The notes: generated from the sequence alone by a model not told the origin. Shown: positions 1-14,200, counted from the stretch's first letter. The stretch: 64,000 nt of DNA from Icerya purchasi (GCA_039619475.1 CM077116.1:200159117-200223116), one strand, 5' to 3'. Numbers and translations are program-made.

Positions 1-2040
1 TGATCCAACTGTCTTCGACCAGTTCGTTTAATAGATCTGAATTCCTTCGTATAACATAGAATAGTTTACATTAAACGGCCTGTTTGTGTCCTGTCTTAAT
101 ATCCGTGCCAGTCGCGATCATTCTATTTATTGAATTATTCTCTCATTAATGTACGATTACTTTCGTTTCTTCAACGTGTCACCAGTTCGATGAATCGTCG
201 AACTTCCGAATTTTTTTAAAGCTTCTAAAATATTTCCGCGACAGAGTTGTCAACTTGAAATATCCCTTCGTACCGACCGCATTATAATTTAAATTTACGT
301 ATCGGAAAGGAAAAGTAAATTATTGATGGGAAAATACCGAATCCCCTTCAGGGGGCCAGCTCTGAACACGGTGAAACTTACAACGATAAATATGCGCGCT
401 TTTAATTATTAAATAAAATTTCTTACAAACTAATATTCTTTCTATTATACGTGCCAGTTATCAACCGTACCAGCGGCTTTGTTTGCATTTTATAGTACAG
501 CGTCACACTTATTTATACACTGTATATAATATTGATTAAGTACAGATTGCGACAGGAAAAAAATAAAAAGAATTTAGTAATTGAACGGTATATTATTTTT
601 GCTAAATAATTATGAAAATACCATACACGGAGCTCACATTTATTTATTCTCGATTGCACTCGAATCTTTTTAAATACTTAAAGGTGTGAAAAGGTCAACA
701 GGCTCTGGTTGAAAAGTACACTGAAATTAAATTATTTGAAACATACATTCATGGCTAAAGAACTATAAAAACGTTTAATAAAACAAATTATATCGCTTAC
801 ATAAGCAACAACATCGATAAAAAATTATACACCTATACTCGCCGTAACGTTTCCGGGCTTTGGCTAGATAATGGAAAAGAAAAATCGAAAAACATAATCG
901 CACACATTATAAACTCGACTGAGTTGAAACAGATGAAAACGAAAACACAATCGCAACAACATGTATTCGCGAGGAGTTTTTAAAAAGTTTTAATTATGTT
1001 TTTCCGTTTTTCTTTTCTGTTCATTTCTTCTATTTCAGTTGAAGATGAGATAAATTCGCAAAACATAAAAGTATACGATAATTGTGTTATGTTTTTTATC
1101 ATTGTTTTTTGCTAATACCATGAGTAGTATAATTCGTATATTTTATTAATTATTTCAATTTAGCAACAGGGTATGACATAATTTAATTATGAACGTACTA
1201 AACACAGATTACATTTATTAATAAAATATAATAAAAATCATGGGCAGGTTGCTATAAAAATACGCGCGAATTAAGCTAAAATATTTATTTATTGATCACA
1301 AAATGAAATAAAATAAACGGAGTATTTCAGCGAAATCACTTTTGATAAACTGGAAATATGTTCATTAGAAAAAACGTCGTTCTTTTTAATCTGTAGTTAT
1401 TTAACAGTTAAGTTGTTCGACTAGCAAACTGAAGACACCTAATATCTGGAATTGAAGTGATTATCAGAAAAATTTAAGAAAGTTAATCGCATAAAAAACT
1501 AACATGCCCGCAATGTTCTCTGCAAATTGGAGATGCTTAAGTTATGAAAAAAAAGTTTGCACAACCCTCGATACATCTTATTGCGATTAACCACACTTTA
1601 CTTAATATATTTTCATTGTAATAAAAAATTTTAAAAATCAATACACAAAAATTTCCATTAAGCTTATGGAAGTCTAAATTTTTATGCGCACATGCTATAG
1701 ATAGATCGCTGAATGTAATGTGCATCAATTAGTTTATAAAAATTAACGGTTAATATTTTCCTTCAAAATAAGAAGGAAACAAGCGTGTTCATTTAATTAA
1801 AATGATTTTAACGTGTTAAAATAAATCGTAATACTCGTTTGTTTTTATCACAAAAAAAAATTAACTCTATTGTAAACATACTATAAATTAATGTTATACA
1901 CACACTTTAATGTAAACAATTCGAGAAGCAGTAAATTCAAAGTTTATTTTAATTGTTTTTTAAAACAAACCGGGGTAACAATTTAATGTAGAATACCATA
2001 TCATTTGGTAAATTTTATTCTTTCTCAATAGCAAATACAA
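1..2040. other. AT-rich sequence downstream of alpha-Spectrin, no gene recognised
   Basis: I saw no coding segment I can support. The only structure is a faint inverted repeat near 820-1110, listed separately. Confidence 0.5.
820..1110. repeat. Degenerate foldback, possibly related to the one at 30210-30690
   Basis: The left arm near 827-895 (TATACTCGCC...GGAAAAGAAAAATCGAAAAACATAATC) resembles the reverse complement of the right arm near 990-1075, which has TTTCAGTTGAAGATGAG and AAAAGTATAC. The same words, TATAC, ACGTTT, CATCTTCAACTG and GGAAAA.AAAAA, occur in order in the arms of the intron 18 foldback. The match is by eye and partial. Confidence 0.4.
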
Positions 2041-2054
2041 TATACTTTACTTAC

Positions 2055-2175
2055 TTATCCTCGATTTAATGTGCCATGTACAGCATCGGGACCAAATACA
2101 CACACTGCTTTTAAGCGATTTTGAATAATAGTTCTGGCAACCTGTAGTAAATGGCTGACTTCAGCTGGATCGTTA
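2055..2175 (-). CDS. Candidate 3' terminal exon of an unidentified minus-strand gene or pseudogene
   Basis: After an acceptor-like ACCCTCAG, one frame stays open for 39 codons to a TAA and has a protein-like composition: NDPAEVSHLLQVARTIIQNR, then KAVCVFGPDAVHGTLNRG. I do not recognise the family. It may follow the coding-looking segment at 2595-2768 on the same strand, but I could not join the two in phase with confidence. It would be the next gene downstream of alpha-Spectrin, or a dead copy. Confidence 0.25.
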
Positions 2176-2594
2176 CTGAGGGTCACATTTAATTATTAAA
2201 AATAGCATAACAATAGAACAACTTCTCAGATGATTTTGTCAAATTAAACTGTCTGAATTTTTATTTATTTATTTTTTTTTTTTGTCGTACCTAATGCAAA
2301 ACCATTTAAGTCACCCACTATATATTAGTACATCTATTCACAACCAAGAACAAATCAAAAATACCATAATTAAATAAGAAGAAAAGAAAACCATTAAACT
2401 ATAAACTAAAATCGCCAACCAAAAACAAGAAAGGAAAAAAAAAGCCAACGGAACCGTTTTGCATAAATTAATATTATTGTTTAAAATAAAATTGACAACT
2501 AACCTTACCGTTTTCCGTCACAAGAAAGTAAATAATGAAAATGGCGGAAAAATCTTCAAATCTATAATAATATAATGTAAAACACTACCCTGCT

Positions 2595-2768
2595 GTTTAC
2601 ATATTTCCTATAGCTAAACAACAAATTAGCATCCTCTGCGAACTTAATTTCGACATGATTATCACAAAGTCTTTGTGCATCCCCGTCAACAAAATTAAGA
2701 GTTACGCAAGAGTGACCCATGCGTAATCTGCATAGCATTGTAACGAATTTATGCAATCCCACAGGCAT
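2595..2768 (-). CDS. Candidate upstream exon or fragment of the same unidentified gene
   Basis: The segment encodes MPVGLHKFVTMLCRLRMGHS, then LNFVDGDAQRLC and KFAEDANLLFSYRKY before a GTAAAC donor-like site. The mix of residues looks more like protein than the AT-rich noise around it. Its 5' side lies 10 bases from the edge of the TA-bounded foldback at 2778, so that insertion may have broken it. The function is unknown and the exon limits are uncertain. Confidence 0.22.
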
Positions 2769-2777
2769 ATGTACTCG

Positions 2778-3688
2778 TACTTGTTTAGTCAGTTTTTATA
2801 TTCTAAGCAGTAATACGGAAAAAGTATTTGCTTTTGATGTTCCATTTAGTTGTTCCGGATTTCGGTTTCCAGGTCGGTTAAAGTTTATAAATTTCGGTCC
2901 ATTCAAATTTTTCCTATGGAAATATTTTTGTTTATCCATTTTCAGTCGAATATAAAATTCGCATTTGCACACGTTACGTTTAACATCCGTGGCAAAAATT
3001 TGCAAGAAAAGCCATTTTCTTTTTTTCAAAATTGACCTTATTTTAAAAATGATTTGCCAAATTTTTTATTCATTTACAAGTCTGAATTATTAATTGGTAA
3101 CACCGATTAGAAACTTGTAAAAATCTCGAATTTTCGGTATTTAAGTTTCTGATTAAAATTTAGAATTAGAATTTTTAACGGTTACAATATATTCTATCAA
3201 AACAATATACGAAAGTTAACATTATATTAAAATTAAACTAAAACTATAATTTTAATTTTCGAATATTGTTTTAATAAAATGTATTGTAATTGTTAAAAAA
3301 ATTCGAATTCTAAATTTTAATCAGAAATTTAAATACCGAAAATTCGAGATTTTTACAAGTCTCTAATCAGTGTTACCAATTAATAATTCAGACTTTTGGG
3401 AAATAATTTTTAAAATAAGGTCAATTTTGAAAAAAAGAAAATGGCTTTTCTTGCAAATTTTTGCCACGGATGTTAAACGTAACGTGTGCAAATGCGAATT
3501 TTATATTCGACTGAAAATGGATAAACAAAAATATTTCCATAGGAAAAATTTGAATGGACCGGAATTTATCAACTTTAATCGACCTGGAAACGATGTTACT
3601 GAAATTCGAAACAACTAAATGGAACCTCGAAAGCAAACGCTTTTCCCTCTTACCAATATTCAGAATATAAAAACTAACTAAACAAGTA
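2778..3688. mobile_element. 0.9 kb near-perfect inverted repeat with TA ends, likely Tc1/mariner-type foldback element
   Basis: Two arms of about 440 bp are reverse complements of each other around a centre near 3233. Both outer ends read TA-CTTGTTTAG(T), followed by (C/T)AGTTTTTATATTCT. A flanking TA on both sides fits a TA target-site duplication. Each arm shows the same short open frame in opposite orientation, which is a mirror effect and not a gene. There is no transposase, so it would depend on one supplied elsewhere. Confidence 0.8.
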
Positions 3689-3689
3689 T

Positions 3690-5110
3690 AAATGTCTTAT
3701 TAATAAACGGAGTTTTAACATAATTTTGACCTATAATGGTAACCTCGAATTAAGATAACTTTTACACTTTTTTGTCAACTTCAGCTTTGCAGATGTGATT
3801 TAGTTTTAAAACTAACAAGAAGTATGATTTCATTTCTACGTTTAGGCATAAAATAAGTGAAATACGCCGCGGAATAGGAAGATTAAGATTGGTTTAATTT
3901 AATCAAACAGACATTAAATCGAAATTCCTATAATTTAAGTAACCGTAGCTGCAAATGGAACAGTAGATGAAGATATGTTTGAAACTTACCTCTATACATT
4001 CTAGAGAGTATCTATTTAAATTAAAAATCAAATTAACTCGTGTATGATTTATTTAAATATAGTTTTAAAAAAAAAAACATAAATTTCATGATTTACTACA
4101 AAAATTTAATAATAGCGCACTGAAAAGTAAAAAATAATTATTGGATAAAAAATGATATATTTCAAAGTAATAATCACATGAGGATATTACGATTATTCTC
4201 TTTTTGTGCAATTTGAATGCGGTGAATGTTGTTTAAGAATTATCGTAATATCTTCTTAATTAAGGTGTATTACGCAAAAATATAATATTTTTTCTCGAAT
4301 AATTTACTTTTTATTGCATTTTTATAACAAATTTTAAAGTCGATATTTAAAAAAAAATATATATCTAGTTTATTCCTCTATTTTCGATGAAAATATTTTT
4401 GAATGACAATACGGGCAATTAAAATGACTCGGTATTATTTTTGAAACGTATAATGTTCAAATTCTATCTGTGATAAGTTTACAAGCCGCGCTTCAGAGGC
4501 CTCAAATTATCTTTATTTAATACCATATTTCTTTAAAAAACCAACATTATAATAAAAGTCGTTCTCGTTCATCGCTCATTTAATTTTTAAATGTTTATTG
4601 TTCATATTTCTCCTGCATTTCAATGATAGATTTTTGGCTAATTTTTTTTCCGATTATATTAAGCAAAAAAGGTATACCTATTTAGCGAAAGCCCTTCTTT
4701 TAACATTATTTGATGACTATTCAACACCGATACTTATTGATATTCAAACCACGTGGTGAAAAGTTATTCTAAAGAATTCCCCCAGCATTTTCTCAACTAC
4801 TTCTCTGCCAGTGAAATTCGTTTTCCCTATCCCGGGGCATTCTAGAAAACAACCAAAGCGATCTTAGTAAAACGATAACCGAATTTATAAAAAAAATATT
4901 TGCTAGCATAATTCGTATATTTGTTCAAATAACTTGCAAATAAACAACACATGCGAATTTCAAAATGTAAAAGTGTAACAATAATCGTTGGTTAGAGGAG
5001 AGAAAAGTGCTAAATATAACTGCTTAAAAAATAAACTTTAATAAGAAATGCGAAATGTCGAAAAATTGCAGCTGCCGCGAAAGTTTATAGAACACAATAT
5101 GTTTCTCGAA
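3690..5110 (-). other. Probable alpha-Spectrin 3' UTR and downstream DNA
   Basis: This follows the stop codon at 5111 on the minus strand. Possible minus-strand poly(A) signals are ATTAAA at 5037-5042 and AATAAA near 4511 and 4594. I cannot tell which is used. No gene was recognised. Confidence 0.4.
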
Positions 5111-5239
5111 TTAACTTTGGAATAAAGTATGAGTGAATTCTATATAATCTAGCGCGCCGGTAACAGCGTGGCCGGTTTTCGGATCTACGTACGGCTTCAT
5201 TCGGGCGACACAGTAATCCGCCATTTCTTTTGTTAAGTT
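5111..5239 (-). CDS. alpha-Spec: alpha-Spectrin coding exon 39 (2375-2416 and stop)
   Basis: It encodes [19 protein letters not shown]... to [12 protein letters not shown] then TAA, acceptor TTTTTTAG. This is the conserved C-terminal EF-like module. A possible polyadenylation hexamer, ATTAAA on the minus strand, lies at 5037-5042, 69 bases past the stop. Confidence 0.95.
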   Translation of the reverse strand, partial: NLTKEMADYCVARMKPYVDPKTGHAVTGALDYIEFTHTLFQS

Positions 5240-8200
5240 CTAAAAAAATACAAGTAAAATTAAAAATCCTCTATAACATTCAGAAAGTACATTTTCGAAT
5301 TAAATTTTGACACAAAATGCCACAGTTGTTGAAAAAAAAAATTTGCGCTGCTTTTGAAAACCAAAAAATTTAAATAATAGAGAATCAGTGTAGTTGATTT
5401 TATTTTGCTTATGAACCGTGCAAACGGATTTCAAAAATGTTTCCAGATTGCGACGTGGTTATTTCAAAAAAATTTTAATCCATTTGTTTTTGTTAAAATG
5501 TTTTTGGCACACATTCGCTGAGTTTGTTAAAAGTAAAATACGCTCACTTTTGTTATCGTCTAACTGAACTTTATTTAATACCGCAAAGCAAAAAAATAAA
5601 ATTTCTCAATTCACACGATCATCGACTGCGTACAGCTCTGCTAATCCCACACTGCTCGATCGTTAAACTCCATACACCATGCAGCTGTCAGACTTATAAT
5701 AGGAGCTTTTCCAACTTCTCCAATTTGCAGCATTCTCTTTGCGAGGCTAACGAATTACCGTTAGAGTTATATAGACATCGCTCCTTACTTCTGTGTTCTC
5801 CGTATAACAGCAAATCCTCATTTACCTTCTTACGCTATAACAAGCCCGTTTACATCTTCTTTAAATTCATTTTTCATCATCAAGCACAAAGCATCTTTTC
5901 TTCTGTGCAATTAAACTTACATCCGCCTTGAACATTCTTCTCAGCGGTAGTCTTTCACTGGTCTAAACTCAAAATTTCCAACGATTTCCACCTTATCAAT
6001 GTATCCCGAAAAAAAATAATCCACATCAACTACTTCATGAATATTCGGAAATGCTATCTCGGTATTCCTCATATATATACAAAAATATTTATAGAGACAG
6101 ATCAAAGAAATTAGAACGCGATGTGGTATTTCTTCCTCGCAATCAATCATTCTCCGCTTTTCTTTTCTGCCCCATTTTTCAGTCCTCTCAGCAGAACTTT
6201 ACGCTATTAAATTGACCATTTTGCATATATTGTGTAATGACATGTTTTTTCCTCAGCTCCTATGAATTGACTCCGTTAACACTCTTCTCACTGTATAAAT
6301 CAAACTCACAGCTACCATCAACATCCCTATTGCTACAAAAATAGTGTACGTTCTACCTTTAAACGACTTCCGAATCGTGTTCGATGCCAGTCCATATCGG
6401 TATCAACGGAAATTCTCTTGCTGACAATGCAGCTAAGGAAGATGCCCATATTCAGCCCTAACCGGATCTTCCCGATTTAAAGAAATTCATAAAATTATCG
6501 ATGATCAAAGCATGGGACAGCCAGTGGTTGGTCGGCAGTACCAGATTCCAATAAATTGCGATTAATACGAAGTTCAACGGGAACCTGCAGAACCTCTACA
6601 ACTGAATGTCGCCGAGAGTAGGTTGCAGTTGCCCTTTGCATCTAGGCCACAATAAAATTGCTCACAGTCATCTTCTCAATCACCAATCCACTCCAATATG
6701 TTCACCTTGTAACGTATCCATTTCTGAGTCTCGGTCTTCCGCTCACCCTCCTGCACAATATTCTTTCTGACTCCCAAAGTAACGTCCGAAACCTCTAATA
6801 TTCCTCGAAACAACTAAAACTTGTTTTCACAAATCTAAACCCTTTCTCAAAAACACGTGCCTCTAGGATAGGATGCATTACATGGCACGTAAAACGACGG
6901 ATAAAACATCGCATTAACAGACTTAATGTAAATAATAAGATACATTTCTGTTATTCTAACTTTAACAATACTTTTAATTTTCCCAATTGCAACGTAAAAT
7001 GTAATCGTGCTAACCAGCACCGACAATTGGATCTGGTTGGTATTATTGCTAATGAAATGAAAATCGAGATGGAACATTACGAGGTCGAAAAATTCGGATC
7101 AAAGCGACAAAATACAGTAGAAATTGAGATTAGCGAAAAAATTAAAGAACAGTTTTTACCTTGCAGTGGACTAATGTAAAATAAAAATAAAAAAGAGACG
7201 CTTCTTTTTTCGGTTTAAGATAGACGCGCATAAACAGTTTATGAAGAAGTAAAGCCACTTAATAATCTCATTTTATTAACAAAATTTATTGGTTAAACAT
7301 CGAAGAAGCAAACATACCGCATATAATTCTTCTTTAGTAACATAAGGTCTTTCGGAGGTTGTGATGGCACGGAATGCGTTTTCGATTTCTTCGCAACTCT
7401 CTACGTTTTCCGTCTCCTTGCTTATCATGAATGTCATGTATTCTTGCAGCGAGACATAACCATCTCGATTCGGATCCACAGTGTCTGCGCATAAGTTACA
7501 TTATATATTAACGCGTAAATCGAATATGAAAAATTCAGTCTCAAAATAAATAAAAAAATTTATTACATTCTTAATGGTAAATTCTCATAATTGTCAGAAA
7601 AGTTAAATTTTATAATGGTTTGAATTGAAATATGGCTATAAAATAAATTTAATTGATGATTTTGATACATTCACCGGTTAACATCCCGTTTATTATGTTA
7701 ATTAACCAGTTAAAAACAACGGTTTCCTGACGTAACACGTAATATAAATAAATACACAGTAGAGTATTGGATGAGTTAATGTATATTTATCGAAATATTA
7801 ATAGATGAATAAAAACAAGTTGCATTAAGCGAATAACACACTCGCCGAATAAAATAAAATATTGCCCGGCTAAAGTATAACCTTTTAAATAAACTCCTAA
7901 CACAAGCAGACTGCGTATAGAATAGCTTAACCAGGAATCTTTCCCTAGATTACAGCTAAGTTTCACTTAAGAAAACATTCATTTTACTGTTTTTTAAAAT
8001 TAACTGGTCATCAGTAACATTGATATGTTAGATTTTTGTTATACTGTTTTCAATTTTAAACTTAATAGGTGTTAGCAGGTAGCGAGTTATAAATTTCCAA
8101 GTGATTCCTTTGATATACATATATACATGTATACTTTTTTTTTCGATTTGTAACGCTTAAAGTGAATCGGTTGCTTCAAAATTATACATTTTCTACAATA

Positions 8201-11200
8201 GAATTTTATTTATGACTTTTATGTACAGTTTCAAGTTTATGTGTTGAACCATTACATGGATATAGAATTTTATTTGAATTTTTCGTATTCCTGTACTAAT
8301 TCCGTACATTACATGTGAGTACATCCTAAAAATTAAATTAAACTCGTTTAATATTCGTAAATATACGTCAAGCATAAAAGGGGGAAAAAAGAGAAAAAAA
8401 GGGGGGGGGGGCAAAGTAAATTTCGTAATATACTATAACTTAAAAATCTTATACCTAAAATGGATTCGAATTCAGGATCAGGCTGTCCTTCTTCAACCAT
8501 TGGCAAATCGTACCCGAGCGCCCTTAAACATGATTTAAATTCATGATGATTAAGGCGTCCTGATTTGTCTTTATCAAAGTGTTTAAACATCATTGAGAAT
8601 TCTTTAAGCGCGTCTTCGCTCACTCCGGACTGATTACGAGCCTGTATTTGCTGTTCTAAATTATGCTGCATCCTCATACCCAACTGGTCTAACTGATCCC
8701 ACTGTTGCGCTAAACCAACAGTACTGTGTTCCGTATACCTATTATCTAAAATTAAATGCTCTTCTAAAATTGCTCCTATATCTTCAATTTTCTTCAGATC
8801 AGAACGATGTGCACGAACTTCAGCAGCTTTACGCTAAAACAAAATGGCATTAGAATTATCTAATCAGGAATTTTAAAATGAAAAAAGAAAAATAAATATC
8901 CATCTATTGAAAAACTACTCAGCTACAGTCGAAAATAACTCGCAAGCGCGACTGTTTTCAACGCTGCGCGTCTAATTACGAAAAAAAAAAAATGTAAGGA
9001 TGTAAGATATATGTCAAAATAAGTTTTAATATTCGAACACCAGAAATATGATCACCTTTTGAAACTTGTTGAAATTTCAATATAACCAGATCATAAAATT
9101 TTCATAATGGAAAAGTAAATTTTTACTCGAAAAATAATGAAAACCTGAAATTCGACTACAGAGTACAAAAACGGAACTAACACAGAAAAATACTAACTTT
9201 CAAGTTTCGGTAAAGTTGTAAAAGTTTTCATTTTTATTTGTTCAAACAATAGGTGGCGGCATTAACCTAAATATTTACTTTAACTTTAATCAAAAAATTA
9301 TTAAAACCTTAAACACCACACTAGTCTTTTTACCCCATCACTCGTTAACTTTATATTTTTTGATTAAACAAAAAAAACAAAAACAAAAAAAAAAAACCTG
9401 TTCTCCGAAATATTCTTACAAAAACTGTTCAAAAACATTTCTTTGACCGAATTCAAGGTCACACAAAAGTAAAATCAAGCAAATGTTTCGGTCGGTGATA
9501 TTAAACTTTTTGAATTCGCTGCAACACACTTTTTTACGTAGTAATAATATATTGCTCGATAATAAGTTTTTGTTTAGAAATAATTTAAGTTGACCTTTTA
9601 TGTTACATTTGAATGTACATTAACGGAATGTAACTCAAACCACACGCCAATCATTTTAATCAAATAATTTTTCAAACCGCTTAATCAATTCGTATTTCAA
9701 TAGTTTACTTTCATTGAAACTGTTCTGTATTAAATCTTCGTAGTCTATACAGTGTACGATATGCGCGCTATTTATCGCGGATGATCCCCTAATGTGTTAA
9801 CTATTTCATCGATAATTAAAAAATGAAATAAAATGTATACCTTAGTAGCTTCAAGCTGTTGTTCTAGTGAACCTGATCCTTCCATCATTGACGTTCTGTA
9901 ACATATAATAAAGTTAAACTAATTTCAAAACATTTAAACTCCAATACATTAAACTTGATATAGTCTTTAATTCTTCATATTATGTATAATTTTTTACTTT
10001 TAAAATCAGCTTAAAGTGTTTTAAAAGTTTGTTAGGAAAGCAGATTAAAAATTGCAAAATTTCAACTAATATAACAGAAAAACCGGGGAAGAACCAACGT
10101 AATGATAACGACTAATGTTTATAGAAATAAAAATTATAAACATTGATACGAAACTTCAAAAAAATATGTACTGATTATACGATAAATTTTATTCGTCAAT
10201 ATGGGAGAATCGAGGGGAAACATTCCGCCATTTGTGTAACCGCTGAATTATTGAAACTCAATACTACCTTTTTACCTTTTTCTGATTATAAGTAATCTTC
10301 TTTACAAAAAAAAAAAAAATAAATAAAAAAAAAAATCGAATACGTTCATTCGTAAATTAAACCAACAACAAGGATGCTAAAAATCGCGTCTCTTCGTATA
10401 TCACAATACAGTAGTATTTACATAATTTAGAAAAAATCTTGTCTGTTATTCAGAATATGTTCAATTAACAGTAGCTTATATTTTAGCTTTATTAGTGGAA
10501 GTACTCCAAATCACGAATACACAAAAGAAGAAGAAAAAAAAAAAATAGTATTTCACACGAACTTTAAAAAATGAATCGTTACAAATGATAATTTTGTTTT
10601 TAAATATTAATACACCATTTGGAGATATGTTAACCCTACTCAAAAAATGTAATTAGAAATTACAGTAAGAAATTGATATAAATTATAAAATATATATAAC
10701 GAACAAAAATAATATTATCAGCCACCACTATAACAAGGGGAAAAAAAGACGGAGAAAGGTGAGATAAAATATACTATATCGCAAATTTTGTTTTGCGATA
10801 AAATACATTTACGGTTTGTATAGCAATCAAACATGTATCCACAATTTTAAGTAAAGAATTAGTAAAACTACAAAATGAGATACAAGCATTATTGCAAATA
10901 GCAATCTGCATTTACTATTCTAATTACCATACTCCATTCCGTTCGGTAATTGATATTCGCATGATATTTTTTCATTTTAAAATATGCGAAATACTGTTCG
11001 GCACGCACTAAGTGTCATAGGATTATCTTGAAACTTACTATCACTACTAAACATTAGAGCTTTAAAAAAAAAAAAAAAAAGGAAAAATCTAACTCCACTA
11101 AATAATTTTTATACATAATTCATATAAAAATAGCATATTGTTACCAAACAGACTATGGAACTTTGAAATAAAATAATGTAAAAATACACACATCGCATGT

Positions 11201-14200
11201 AAAAACATAAAAATGAAGAAAAAATCCGAAATTACCCCCAACAATTAAACAAATTTCATCCCATGAAAGCACAAATAAATCTTATTCTGTCATAAATGCG
11301 ATCAAAAATATTACTAACTCAAAAAGATAATCGACGAAACGACCTAATATAAGATCAATTTTAGTCAAAACATGGTAATCTTCGAAGCATACAAGTATAT
11401 ATATATATATATATATATGTGCACGTGGTTAGAAAATAACGTAATCGTACTTTAATATCGAATGTCATAAAATGAAATGTTATCTAAAAGAAAATTACTG
11501 TAATCCATACACGCACTCCAGATGCAGTCGGAAAAACATACGCTACCAAAACTTTGTTAGAAAAACTCGAATTAATTTAAATTCCAATAACGATATAACG
11601 CCAACGCGCATAAGTGGTGCGCGTTAAATTAGTTAATTTATTAAATAAGCCAATCAACTGAAAATAATCGAAAACAAATAGTAGTTATTAGGAGCAAAAA
11701 AATTGTACTAATCACCCTCTCCAGCCCAATAGTTCGTATCTATATTGAATCGCCATTATACAGCACATTTTAACAAAAATAAACGTATTATTAATAAAAC
11801 AATACTTGAATATATCTTATTTAGAATTAATTTTAAATCGGATATTCGAACGCCCAAGTCAGCGCCCTCCGTTCATTCCCCTTATGATAAATAAGTAGCA
11901 TTGAAAGTAATAACGTACAATGCATATAGTTAAACAAACCAAAAATAACAGAACTCAGTTTCGTTCAATGTCCCGCACGGTTACCCAATCAGCGCGCAAG
12001 AAATGTAAGTCAAACGCGCATTTCTTTTTTTGAATTGTATCAAATGAATTGCGTTCATAGCTAGAAATTAATCCGTTACTTTTTTTTTTTATTATATTTT
12101 TATATTGTAATTATTTATAAAACTTCGAGTGTTCCATTCTGTGGGGGGGGGGACGAGAAAACACATCCAATTTCAATCATTTCGGTTAATTTGGAAATCT
12201 TACTTATACATAAAAAAATTTCATAAAATATGAACATTTCTTCTGAGAATCAAGGTTTACGGACCCAACAAATTTCGAAAGTAAAATCGTCAAAAATAAA
12301 TAAGCGGAAACAAAGTGACATTAAAAATGCGTATAATATAAAATTAAAATTTAAGATAACTTAAAAAATTACGAGATTTTTGCATTAAAGTATAATTTTT
12401 TTTGAATAATCTTTCAGCCAGATTCACCTGCTTTTTTTCATGGATAAATAAAATTATCCCTATTTTTCGTTAAATTTTATTACGACTATGTACATCAGGT
12501 AAATTAAAAAATTGAATTGTACTAAAGCTTAAAGAAGCCCATCATTAAAACTCTCGTAAAGAAACCCATAAAATACAAATAAAACAACAGTTCGTATCTT
12601 AAATTTATATTAATAATTTAAGAAATACTCTAAAATGGATATTTTTACCTAGTTTCAGTTAGCCATTGGTGGAAGGCATTTGCATGCTTTGCAAATTCTT
12701 TACGCAATCGGTCGTTTTCTTCTTGCCTTTGAGCTTCTTTGGCTAATTCATTATCCCGTTCCTAAATTACAAAATCAACTTTACTAGCATCCTTCAAACA
12801 GATAAAATGCGAATGAACTGAAAATAATGTATTGACGAATTTTAAAAAGTGATTAAGTAAATTTTTTCGGCATTAATTTTCAATTCCATTCCTAAGAAAA
12901 TCTTAAAATAATCCTTTTTACCTTAATTATCTTTTGTAAATTACGCCATGTTTCTTCTAAACCAGCCATTGTAAACCAGGTGTAAGGATTCGGAGCTACA
13001 TTAGAACTTTTAATATCTTGATCAAGTTGGTTTAAACTTTCCAGATCAGCTCGAGCAGACGGTAGTGAAGCCTTTAACAAAATATCATTTAAAATAAAAA
13101 CAGTGTAAAACGTAAAATATCTGTTGTAAACAATTTTTTTTTTTTTTTTTAAACAGTGGATTAATATATAAACTGAATTGGCCCCAATAAATTAGATCCA
13201 ACGCAATTAGTCTATATTTAAAACATTATATTTGCATTAAAATTCTTTTTCCACGCATCTATACGAAACACACGTCACAACATTTACTATTAAATCGTGA
13301 AATTCGCAAAGTTTACAATAAACACATTTCATTACCGTAAAACTTCTTCAATTATTAACATTACAACAAGTTTTACAACAAATATGACACCAAAACGATT
13401 TAACAAAAATAAATAAAGAAGAAAAAAAAAAAAGAAACTTCAATTTAAAATGATAACCGATTTATTGTAAATGGAATTTAAAATACTTCAGAATACTATC
13501 CCAAATACCACAAAAATGAGGAAAAAATTCGAGACAATCAAAAAGCATTACCAAAAAAATGATGAAAACAATTCAAGTCACAGTATATAAAACAATCACA
13601 AAACATTAAAAACTAATTCGAATTGTAAAAATGACCCGATATTTGATTCAAGAATAATTTCGGTGTAAAAACTCCCACGAAAAGAACTTTATTTCAAAAG
13701 AAATAATTTACAATTCTCTAACAAAATGAAAATAGTACAAAAGCAAAAAAAAAAAACATTATTCGAAAGTAACAGTACAAACTTTGAATCGTTCATGTGC
13801 TTCTCGTAATGCTCGAACTTCTTCGATGGAATTACAACGAACCGGATCAGTTAAATCTTCTTCGGAGTTTTCAAACCAAGAATTAAAAGCGGAAGCTTTC
13901 TTAGCGAATGTAAGGTATGATTCTTCGGTATGACGGAATTTTTCTTGCATATACAATAAGCACTGCTTTCGTGCCGCTGAATCACCTAAGAGTTTTTGCC
14001 ACCTGATATAAACAAAAGATGCGTGATTTGTGATTTCGAGTTAAAAATAAATTTAATTAAAACAAAATTATATTAAGTTATTTGTGTAACTTAAAAATAA
14101 AAGCGTCAAATACCTCGCAATTACATCGGCATGACGTTTTAGAATTGAAGCACTCTGATTATGATCCGAAGCAACCAACTGGTCTTTCAACGATGTTATA

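Noticed and set aside
2796..3636. Two similar open frames of about 70-80 codons in opposite orientation
   Set aside because: They are the same sequence read from the two arms of the foldback; no known domain and no splice context.
4741..4860. Minus-strand frame with CPGIGKTNFTGREVVEKMLG
   Set aside because: P-loop-like at first glance, but short, without splice context, and in likely 3' flanking DNA; treated as chance.
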